Positions 1 through 5,351 of a stretch of 20,078 nt of DNA are shown here, in pieces; positions within the stretch are counted from its first letter, which is position 1; each line of letters opens with the position of its first letter. A program made the position numbers and the translations under genes. The DNA is from Dehalococcoidia bacterium. Its GTDB lineage: Bacteria > Chloroflexota > Dehalococcoidia > Dehalococcoidales > JAUWYK01. The DNA lies in the NCBI GenBank assembly GCA_030615865.1, contig JAUWYK010000030.1:1-20078 (forward strand), given 5' to 3'. The notes beneath the pieces were generated by a model that did not search any database, was not told the origin of the DNA, and saw only the letters and a program-made list of their open reading frames with translations.

Positions 1-71
1 CAAAGCTAGGTTATCAGTTTAGAGTATTCCCAAAAGCATTATGTCAATAAGCATAATTAAGGAGGGGTACA

Positions 72-701
72 ATGCCTGGGGAGAAAGGGTTTAGATACGT
101 TTATGCTCCTGCACATATCACGACCATTCTGGAGAAAATACATAACACAGGCCGTCCGGACAAACTAACCATGCCTTATATTAAGAAGACGTGGCTTCTA
201 AAAAACGACCAGTATTCGGCAGTTCTGCCATTGTTGAGAGATATGGATTTCATTAATGCATCTGGAGCTCCACTAGATGCCTATAAAAAGTATCAAAATC
301 CAACTTTAGCAACAAATGTTCTGGCCGAAGGGATAAAGAAAGCCTATCCCGATTTGTTTAAGGCATATCCCAATGCTTGCTCAATTTCAAAGGATGTCAT
401 TGAGGGTTATTTTAAAGAACATACTGGGAAGACAGGTTCAGTATTAGAGAAGATAATATCAACCTTTTATGCACTTTGTAATCTTGCCAAATTCCCTGAA
501 GCAAAAGAGCTAATAAAAGAAGCGGAAGAGCAAAAAATTGAGGAACGTGGAAAGGAAGAAATGGGTATTTCTAAAATACAACTCGAGCCAAACATCCAAG
601 TCAATATCGGTATAAACATAGCGGCAGATACACCAGATGATAAAATCAAGGTAATCTTTGAAAATATGAAAAAGTATCTCCTAACAAGAGATAAAGAGTG
701 A
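72..701 (+). CDS. DUF5343 domain protein
   Basis: 209-residue protein that I recognise by pattern as DUF5343, a family of unknown biochemical role often seen near mobile or defence genes. Visible hallmarks are an N-terminal helical region resembling a winged-helix fold (about residues 10-70, containing PDKLTMPYIKKTWL), the block LAEGIKKAYPDLFKAYP (about 84-100), FKEHTGKTG followed by a STFYALC helix (about 113-137), a charged linker rich in E and K (about 143-165), and a C-terminal segment with alternating hydrophobics ending in IFENMKKYLL. The start is supported by AAGGAGGGG about 5 bases upstream. The stop overlaps the next gene's GTG start, so the two are probably translationally coupled. 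No signal peptide or membrane segment is seen. Base composition is A+T-rich compared with the housekeeping genes. Family call fairly sure; function unknown. Confidence 0.8.
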   Translation: MPGEKGFRYVYAPAHITTILEKIHNTGRPDKLTMPYIKKTWLLKNDQYSAVLPLLRDMDFINASGAPLDAYKKYQNPTLATNVLAEGIKKAYPDLFKAYPNACSISKDVIEGYFKEHTGKTGSVLEKIISTFYALCNLAKFPEAKELIKEAEEQKIEERGKEEMGISKIQLEPNIQVNIGINIAADTPDDKIKVIFENMKKYLLTRDKE

Positions 702-1216
702 TCAGTTCGATTAATTCATACAAAAGAATTGTGAATTACGTCGCTAGTCTACCTAAAGAATTACTCGTTGATTACCGTATTACCAAAGATAAGTACAGCG
801 ATGACATAATTCCTTTTGAAATTTACAAAGGCACTCGCGGATACATAGAGCGGATAGCTGACCAAATTAATAAAGCGTACCATTTTCACATATATGATGG
901 GTGTCTGGTTCTCATGCGTCGTTTAATAGAAACGTTACTCATTCTTGCATTTAGAGAGTCTGGGATTGAGTCAGAAATTAAAAACAAAGATGGTTCTTAT
1001 CTACGCCTATCTAGGATCATAAATAAGGCTGAAAATAATCCCACTATAGCGCTGACTTCCAATGCCAAGGAAAGTCTTAAACCGTTCAAAGTTGGCGGAG
1101 ATTTGTCAGCACATAACCCCTATTTCTGCGCTCGCCAGAGGGACATACTTAATTTCCGTCTGCAATATCGTGCCTTAGTAGAGGAATTACTTAATAAAGC
1201 GGGAATTTTAAAGTAA
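698..1216 (+). CDS. Conserved hypothetical partner of the DUF5343 protein (DUF4145/HEPN-like?)
   Basis: 172-residue protein starting at a GTG that overlaps the previous stop (GTGA). The core is helical: FHIYDGCLVLMRRLIETLLILAF (about 62-84), then a KNKDG turn, and a C-terminal block GDLSAHNPYFCARQRDIL (about 133-150). The combination of an RRLxETL helix with a later SAHN motif is shared by a widespread group of short hypothetical proteins which, from memory, often accompany DUF5343 genes. It resembles DUF4145 or HEPN-type domains, in which a conserved R/H pair can mark an RNase site, but I cannot prove that relation. Coupling to the upstream gene suggests that the two products act together. 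Soluble, with no membrane segment. Coding status is sure; function is not known. Confidence 0.75.
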   Translation: MISSINSYKRIVNYVASLPKELLVDYRITKDKYSDDIIPFEIYKGTRGYIERIADQINKAYHFHIYDGCLVLMRRLIETLLILAFRESGIESEIKNKDGSYLRLSRIINKAENNPTIALTSNAKESLKPFKVGGDLSAHNPYFCARQRDILNFRLQYRALVEELLNKAGILK

Positions 1217-1230
1217 TTGACTAATTCTCT

Positions 1231-1432
1231 CAACCCCATCCCCTGTATCCCCTTCCCCTTAGCAAGGGGAAGGGGAATTTATTATAAAAGAGGGTCTGCG
1301 CCCCTCTTAAACACCCTTGCTTATTGCTTGAGGGTAAAGAGAGGCGAAGCCTTTCTTAAACACCCCAATAGGTCAAGCTCTATTAAGGGAACTTACTTTT
1401 TGGGGGAGGCTGCACCCCTCTTAAGCTCCTCT
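1231..1432. repeat. Dispersed hairpin repeat, copy A
   Basis: Non-coding repeat sharing long blocks with 2282-2424, 2640-2776 and 13157-13549. It begins AACCCCATCCCC and contains a perfect 12-bp stem (1249-1260 with 1264-1275, CCCCTTCCCCTT and its complement, loop AGC). A weaker second hairpin follows (GAGGG...CCCTC, about 1289-1308), then a CACCCCAATAGGTCAAGCTC block (1359-1378) that is nearly identical in the copy after glyA, and a GGCGAAGCCT mini-hairpin near 1343. A 77-codon open frame crosses it but is an artefact of the repeat. It lies just after the DUF5343 pair and may act as a transcription terminator. Confidence 0.8.
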
Positions 1433-1575
1433 TTATGTCAACTTCTATAGCCAAGGAAAGATAATTTCTCCGGAGAGGATATGAACCTACAAGACCACCA
1501 AAGATAACGATGATTTTGGGGGCTGCAGTACATGGCTCGCATGTCGAGGATTATTACAGGGTTCCGAGATGGAGC

Positions 1576-1604
1576 TTGACAACCAGGTGCCATGGATATA
1601 CATT
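1576..1604 (+). promoter_or_regulatory. Candidate promoter for the HapK-like gene
   Basis: TTGACA at 1576-1581, 17-base spacer, TACATT at 1599-1604 (TATACA at 1597 is an alternative with a 15-base spacer). Transcription would start near 1611 and give a leader of about 90 bases that includes the hairpin at 1615-1642. Confidence 0.45.
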
Positions 1605-1614
1605 AGTGACAATA

Positions 1615-1642
1615 GCGATGAGGTATCCTGACCCCTCATCGC
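1615..1642 (+). promoter_or_regulatory. Leader hairpin
   Basis: GCGATGAGG (1615-1623) pairs perfectly with CCTCATCGC (1634-1642) across a 10-base loop. It sits immediately downstream of the predicted transcription start and about 58 bases before the ATG at 1700. No U-run follows, so it is not a typical terminator. It could be an mRNA-stabilising 5' structure or an operator palindrome. Confidence 0.4.
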
Positions 1643-1699
1643 GAGTCGAAATGGGAAATCCCAAATAACATAGCAGAATAAGTAAAGAAAGGAGGGAAG

Positions 1700-2056
1700 A
1701 TGCCAACTGTATTTGCAATATATAATGCAAGGGATTCAAAGGCTGCAGACGAATATGAGAAATACCTAAAGGACAAGAAAGTTGCTTTAGTTCGGTCAAT
1801 ACCTCACGTCGAATCGTATGAGATTTATCGAATTGATAATGTACTTGGTCCTGTGGTAGCCAACCCACAGAATCCGCCCTCAGAGCCTCCATATCAGTTT
1901 GTTGCAAAGGTTGAGATTACCAATCTAGAGGATTTTACTAAAGCGATGCAAACACCTGAAGCGCAGGCCTTCATGCAAGAATATGGTGCCTATCTTGACC
2001 AAAGTGGACCTCTTAATGTATTCACTCTTGGCCATAAGGTTGAGCCTGCAGGATAG
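1700..2056 (+). CDS. REDY/HapK-like (EthD-type) dimeric alpha-beta barrel protein
   Basis: 118-residue soluble protein with the pattern of REDY-like HapK/EthD-type ferredoxin-fold proteins. It opens with strand MPTVFAIYNA, then a helix with AADEYEKYLKDKKVALVR (about 15-32). A second strand VESYEIYRID (about 37-46) is followed by a proline-rich loop (about 50-65). Next come YQFVAKVEITNLEDFTKAM (about 65-83), a helix EAQAFMQEYGAYL and a final strand NVFTLGHKVE. This is the beta-alpha-beta-beta-alpha-beta order expected of the dimeric barrel fold. HapK is named from prodigiosin biosynthesis, but most relatives are of unknown function and no pigment genes are nearby, so no pathway is assigned. 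Start supported by AAAGGAGGG just upstream and by a monocistronic promoter candidate. Confidence 0.65.
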   Translation: MPTVFAIYNARDSKAADEYEKYLKDKKVALVRSIPHVESYEIYRIDNVLGPVVANPQNPPSEPPYQFVAKVEITNLEDFTKAMQTPEAQAFMQEYGAYLDQSGPLNVFTLGHKVEPAG

Positions 2057-2281
2057 GTAGCCGTTTGACCGTTGATTAGTTCACTTGGTCAGACTAGACA
2101 CGAGCTACCAATCCCAATGCCTGGCGAATCTTAATTTAAGCATCCTGGCCCCATTTATCTAGCTTTAGTTCGTGACTTGCTCGTGGAGCTGCATCAAGAC
2201 CCTAACCTGAACTGGGTAGATAGATGGCCCCTACTGACCGTGCACCTCAGCGGTTAGGTGGGTATATTGAGTTTACTTTCT
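2057..2281. other. Intergenic stretch after the HapK-like gene
   Basis: No gene recognised. A possible nested fold is seen near 2056-2109 (GGTAGC with GCTACC, enclosing TGACC with GGTCA), but the loops are long and there is no U-run. The segment runs directly into repeat copy B. Confidence 0.4.
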
Positions 2282-2424
2282 GTAACCCCATCCCCTGTAT
2301 CCCCTTCCCCTTATCAAAGGGAAGGGGAATTTATTATAAAAGAGGGGCTGACGCCCCTCTTAAACACCCCCCACATTATTAACCTACAGCAAGGAGAGGG
2401 GGACAAAGGGGGTGAGGTAGATAA
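2282..2424. repeat. Dispersed hairpin repeat, copy B
   Basis: Begins AACCCCATCCCC like copy A. The first hairpin is 2301-2312 with 2316-2327 (one mismatch). The second is perfect: AAGAGGGGC (2340-2348), loop TGAC, GCCCCTCTT (2353-2361). It then jumps to the terminal module ending AAGGGGGTGAGGTAGATAAA, which recurs at 2759-2776 and 13530-13549. It lacks the middle blocks found in the copy after glyA, so it is a shorter, internally deleted form. The 67-codon open frame across it is an artefact. Confidence 0.8.
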
Positions 2425-2432
2425 AACCTCTA

Positions 2433-2462
2433 TTGACTTTTATCAAGGCACCTCCGTATAAT
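2433..2462 (+). promoter_or_regulatory. Promoter for the 39-residue membrane protein gene
   Basis: TTGACT at 2433-2438, 18-base spacer, perfect TATAAT at 2457-2462. It lies about 10 bases past the end of repeat copy B. Predicted start near 2469, giving a leader of about 30 bases that carries AAGGAGGAGAG before the ATG at 2501. Confidence 0.7.
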
Positions 2463-2500
2463 CGGTGCAAATAAGCCACTATCCAGTGTAAGGAGGAGAG

Positions 2501-2620
2501 ATGGCCGGAGAACTGTTTCTGGTACTGGGGTGGGGGTCACCTATAGGCATCGGAATTTTCCTGGCTCTTCTGGGTACGATGATATTTCTACTTTCCAAGG
2601 CCAGCCGCAGGAAGGAATAG
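2501..2620 (+). CDS. Small single-span membrane protein (39 aa)
   Basis: Reading ATG-GCC-GGA gives a 39-residue protein with a glycine/leucine-rich hydrophobic segment covering about residues 5-31 (LFLVLGWGS then GIGIFLALLGTMIFLL) and a basic tail, KASRRKE. This is the layout of a one-span membrane miniprotein with a cytoplasmic C-terminus by the positive-inside rule. Support for expression is strong for its size: a consensus-like promoter at 2433-2462 and an AAGGAGGAGAG ribosome site 0-10 bases before the ATG. It is too short for most gene finders. I do not recognise a family. It sits between two copies of the dispersed repeat, and another small membrane gene follows at 2880. Confidence 0.65.
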   Translation: MAGELFLVLGWGSPIGIGIFLALLGTMIFLLSKASRRKE

Positions 2621-2639
2621 CGAAAGCCAGGAGGAGGCT

Positions 2640-2776
2640 CTGGTAAGGAGGGGCGCCAGCCCCTCTTATACTCTCATAAAGCACAGGCACAGCGAAAAAG
2701 AGAGTCGAAGCCTCTTTCATCTATTCCCACCCACCACCCCCTAGGAGAGGGGGATTAAGGGGGTGAGGTAGATAAG
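2640..2776. repeat. Dispersed hairpin repeat, copy B2 (degenerate)
   Basis: Contains GAGGGGC (2648-2654) pairing with GCCCCTC (2659-2665), a TCGAAGCCTCT block near 2705-2715 matching the GCGAAGCCTCT module of the copy after glyA, and the terminal module GGGGGATTAAGGGGGTGAGG up to GTAGATAA. The first 12-bp hairpin is missing. This copy abuts the duplicated uvrB promoter segment. Confidence 0.65.
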
Positions 2777-2780
2777 TAAT

Positions 2781-2864
2781 CTGATTGCAACCAGTGCAGC
2801 AAGAAGGTATACTATGTCAATAACAACCGGCGACCAGCCCCCAAGCGGTGAAGAAATTAACTAA
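2781..2864 (+). pseudogene. Decayed duplicate of the uvrB promoter and 5' end
   Basis: The segment from CTGATTGCAACCA to TATACTAT matches the uvrB promoter (3157-3190) with three mismatches in about 33 bases. After a gap of about 30 bases relative to uvrB, ACCGGCGACCAGCCCC (2826-2841) is identical to codons 13-18 of uvrB (3231-3246), followed by a near-match GCGGTG. A residual frame from ATG 2814 reads MSITTGDQPPSGEEIN and then stops. It keeps the TGDQP of UvrB residues 13-17 but nothing else. It is a remnant of a tandem duplication, not a gene. Confidence 0.75.
2785..2813 (+). promoter_or_regulatory. Duplicated uvrB-type promoter, now upstream of the 84-aa membrane gene
   Basis: TTGCAA (2785-2790), 17-base spacer, TATACT (2808-2813), the same boxes and spacing as the uvrB promoter. 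Transcription would start near 2820 and place AAAAGGAGGG (about 2864-2873) in the leader of the gene at 2880. Confidence 0.6.
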
Positions 2865-2879
2865 AAGGAGGGATAAGAA

Positions 2880-3134
2880 ATGACTTTGGACCCAATCACC
2901 TTAACAAATTTAGTGCTCTGCGCCATAATACTGGTCTTAGGCATTGTCGGTTACAAGAGAAGCGAAGAGGCGTGGCTTTTATTTATCGGTATAGCCTTTG
3001 GGCTCTTTGGTGTCTCGCACCTTTTAACGCTTCTCGGCCTGAAAGAAGCTTTGACCACTCTTTTGATTGTAATTAGAACGCTTGCTTACCTGTTAGTTGC
3101 CTTCACCTTGTACTGGATAGCATTCAGGCGATAG
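2880..3134 (+). CDS. Small three-span membrane protein (84 aa)
   Basis: 84-residue protein made almost entirely of three hydrophobic segments: about residues 7-24 (TLTNLVLCAIILVLGIVG type), 31-54 (AWLLFIGIAFGLFGVSHLLTLL) and 57-81 (ALTTLLIVIRTLAYLLVAFTLYWI), with short loops and a basic end FRR. There is no cleavable signal peptide and no catalytic motif. It resembles small conserved hypothetical membrane proteins of Chloroflexota. It is unlike the reductive-dehalogenase anchor proteins in sequence, although similar in size. Start supported by AAGGAGGGATAAGAA before the ATG. It lies between a decayed copy of the uvrB 5' region and uvrB itself and is probably transcribed from the duplicated uvrB promoter at 2785-2813. 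Confidence 0.75.
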   Translation: MTLDPITLTNLVLCAIILVLGIVGYKRSEEAWLLFIGIAFGLFGVSHLLTLLGLKEALTTLLIVIRTLAYLLVAFTLYWIAFRR

Positions 3135-3159
3135 ATAAAGGTTGATAAATAATACCTGA

Positions 3160-3188
3160 TTGCAACCAATGCAGCACGAAGATATACT
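3160..3188 (+). promoter_or_regulatory. uvrB promoter (apparently leaderless)
   Basis: TTGCAA at 3160-3165, 17-base spacer, TATACT at 3183-3188. The uvrB ATG starts only 6 bases after the -10 box, at or next to the expected transcription start. No Shine-Dalgarno sequence lies before the ATG. This points to a leaderless uvrB mRNA. No LexA-like palindrome is evident. Confidence 0.65.
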
Positions 3189-3194
3189 ATTAAT

Positions 3195-5183
3195 ATGCCT
3201 CAGTTTGAGATAGTCTCCGACTTTGGGATGACCGGCGACCAGCCCCAGGCGGTGGATAGGCTGGTGGAGGGGTTAAACAAGGGCTTTAAGCACCAGACAC
3301 TGCTGGGGGTTACCGGCAGCGGCAAGACATTTACCATGGCTAATGTTATTGAGCGGGTAAACAGACCGACCCTGGTTATCTGCCATAACAAAACACTAGC
3401 CGCTCAGCTCTGCACCGAGTTCAAGGAGTTCTTCCCCAATAACGCCGTAGAATACTTCGTCAGCTATTATGACTACTACCAGCCAGAGGCGTATGTCCCC
3501 CGCACTGATACCTACATTGAGAAAGAAGTAGATATAAACGAGGAGATTGATAAACTGCGCCATTCAGCGACCAGAGCCCTTTTTGAGCGGCGGGACGTGG
3601 TTATTGTCGCCTCAGTATCGTGTATCTACGGCTTAGGCGAGCCTGAGGAATACCATAGCTTTGTCTGTAGCCTTAAGCGGGGTGATAGTCGCCCTCGACG
3701 CGAGATTCTCCGCCAGCTGGTAGATATGCAGTATGAGCGCAACGACATTGACTTCACCCGGGGCAGGTTCCGCATTCGTGGCGACACCCTGGAGATACAG
3801 CCAGCTTACGAGGAGTTAGCACTGCGGGTTGAGTTCTTCGGCGATGAGATTGAGCGCATTGTAGAAATAGACCCGCTAACCGGTGAGCTACTAGCCGAAT
3901 TAGACTCGGTGGACATCTATCCCGCCAAGCACTTCGTTACCTCACATGACAAGCTAATGCTGGCTATTGAAAGCATAAAGCAGGAGCTAGAAGAAAGGCT
4001 AAGTGAGCTAAAGCGGCAAGGCAAGATGCTAGAGGCGGCAAGGCTGGAAGCACGCACCAACTATGATATAGAAATGCTCAGGGAAGCCGGCTATTGCACT
4101 GGTGTGGAGAACTACTCCCGCCATCTGTCAGGGCGCGCTCCGGGCAGCCCACCGTGGACATTGCTTGACTATTTCCCCGATGATTTCCTGCTGTTTATAG
4201 ATGAATCGCACATGACCCTGCCCCAGGTTCGTGGTATGTATCATGGCGACCGCTCTCGCAAGGAAACGCTGGTGGAATATGGCTTTCGCCTGCCCTCGGC
4301 TCTTGACAATCGCCCGTTAAACTTTCCTGAGTTTAACCAGCACATTAACCAGGTCATCTATACCTCAGCCACACCGGCAGACTACGAATATGAGCACAGT
4401 CAGCAGGTGGCGGAGCAATTAGTCCGACCCACCGGTCTTCTTGAGCCAACGGTTGAGGTTAAGCCAACCAAGGGGCAAATTGACGACCTCCTTGACCAGA
4501 TTAAGACACGGGTTGATAAAGGGGAGCGCTGCCTGGTAACGACTCTAACCAAGAGGATGGCGGAGGAGCTGGCTGATTATCTCATAGAGATGGCGGTAAA
4601 GACCCATTACCTTCACTCTGAGATTGATACCCTGGAGAGGGTGGAGATACTGCGCGACCTCCGTCTTGGTGTCTATGATGTGGTAGTAGGTATAAATCTG
4701 CTTAGAGAGGGGCTTGACCTGCCCGAGGTGAGCCTGGTGGCTATTCTGGATGCTGATAAGGAAGGCTTTTTGAGGTCGGAGGAAGCGTTAATCCAGACTA
4801 TGGGGCGTGCCTCCCGCCATATAGACGGGCATGTCATTATGTATGCTGATACCGCTACTAATTCTATGACTAGAGCTATGGAGGAAACACACCGCCGACG
4901 TCAGATTCAGGAAGCCTACAATAGAGAGCACGGCATTACTCCACAAGGGATAAGGAAGGCAATCAAGGATATTACCGACCGGGTACGGGCTGTAGCTGAG
5001 ACTCGTGCTCCTTACATTGCTGCCGCTCCTATTGCTAAAGAAGATATAGCCCGTCTCATTAAAGAGCTGGAATCGCAGATGAAGACCGCCGCCAGAAACC
5101 TGGAGTTTGAGAAGGCTGCACTACTCCGCGACCGCATTATTGAACTAAGAAAAGAGTTTGAACCGGTGGAGATAAAGAAGTGA
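3195..5183 (+). CDS. uvrB: UvrABC system protein B (excinuclease subunit)
   Basis: 662 residues, full length for the family. UvrB is the damage-verifying helicase-like subunit of nucleotide excision repair. It receives DNA from UvrA2 and recruits UvrC for incision, in the cytoplasm. Visible landmarks: Walker A GVTGSGKT (38-45); the beta-hairpin region [21 protein letters not shown] used for damage probing (about residues 92-112); DESH Walker B box followed by MTLPQ (about 336); TSATP helicase motif [18 protein letters not shown] and [14 protein letters not shown] (motifs IV-V); QTMGRASRH (motif VI); and a C-terminal UVR coiled-coil domain [24 protein letters not shown] that binds UvrC. The ATG at 3195 matches the usual N-terminus FEIVSDFxMTGDQP and follows a -10 box by 6 bases. 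The stop overlaps the GTG of a small downstream gene. Neither uvrA nor uvrC is in the window. Confidence 0.98.
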   Translation: MPQFEIVSDFGMTGDQPQAVDRLVEGLNKGFKHQTLLGVTGSGKTFTMANVIERVNRPTLVICHNKTLAAQLCTEFKEFFPNNAVEYFVSYYDYYQPEAYVPRTDTYIEKEVDINEEIDKLRHSATRALFERRDVVIVASVSCIYGLGEPEEYHSFVCSLKRGDSRPRREILRQLVDMQYERNDIDFTRGRFRIRGDTLEIQPAYEELALRVEFFGDEIERIVEIDPLTGELLAELDSVDIYPAKHFVTSHDKLMLAIESIKQELEERLSELKRQGKMLEAARLEARTNYDIEMLREAGYCTGVENYSRHLSGRAPGSPPWTLLDYFPDDFLLFIDESHMTLPQVRGMYHGDRSRKETLVEYGFRLPSALDNRPLNFPEFNQHINQVIYTSATPADYEYEHSQQVAEQLVRPTGLLEPTVEVKPTKGQIDDLLDQIKTRVDKGERCLVTTLTKRMAEELADYLIEMAVKTHYLHSEIDTLERVEILRDLRLGVYDVVVGINLLREGLDLPEVSLVAILDADKEGFLRSEEALIQTMGRASRHIDGHVIMYADTATNSMTRAMEETHRRRQIQEAYNREHGITPQGIRKAIKDITDRVRAVAETRAPYIAAAPIAKEDIARLIKELESQMKTAARNLEFEKAALLRDRIIELRKEFEPVEIKK

Positions 5184-5323
5184 ACGACGAACGGGCAGAG
5201 ACAAGGCAGGAGCGCCGCGAAAGGAAGCTCAAGAAAAAGCAGGAGCGGATACCCAAGCACGGGAAAGGTCTGGCTCGGATATATATGGAAGCGATACTGA
5301 AAAGGTTAAAGCGGCAGAAATGA
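5180..5323 (+). CDS. Small basic protein overlapping the uvrB stop (47 aa)
   Basis: A GTG start sharing its last two bases with the uvrB stop (GTGA overlap) opens a 47-residue frame: [19 protein letters not shown], then [20 protein letters not shown] and KRLKRQK. It is strongly charged, with Lys/Arg roughly 40 percent of residues, a helical amphipathic N-terminal half, and a conserved-looking IPKHGKGLA turn. It ends just before the convergent DUF262 gene. The overlap, the composition and an intact frame up to the operon end argue that it is real and translated by re-initiation after uvrB. No named family is recognised. A nucleic-acid or ribosome association is plausible from charge only. Confidence 0.6.
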   Translation: MNDERAETRQERRERKLKKKQERIPKHGKGLARIYMEAILKRLKRQK

Positions 5324-5351
5324 GCCATGTTTAATAGAATGTCTATTTATA

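Larger units (their letters stand above)
1433..1699. other. Intergenic stretch upstream of the HapK-like gene
   Basis: No coding potential is seen apart from very short open frames. The right half holds a candidate promoter (1576-1604) and a perfect 9-bp hairpin (1615-1642), both listed separately. The left half (about 1440-1560) shows nothing that I recognise. Confidence 0.5.

Noticed and set aside
1217..1450. 77-codon open frame on the plus strand after the DUF5343 pair
   Set aside because: It lies wholly in the dispersed hairpin repeat, has no ribosome site, and a similar frame appears in copy B only because the repeat is shared.
2258..2461. 67-codon open frame on the plus strand
   Set aside because: It spans repeat copy B and ends inside a promoter -10 box; the composition is that of the repeat and not of a protein.
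2814..2864. 16-codon frame MSITTGDQPPSGEEIN as a real small gene
   Set aside because: Its ATG directly abuts the -10 box, so it would lie upstream of the transcription start and would not be in the mRNA. The similarity to the UvrB N-terminus shows that it is a duplication remnant.
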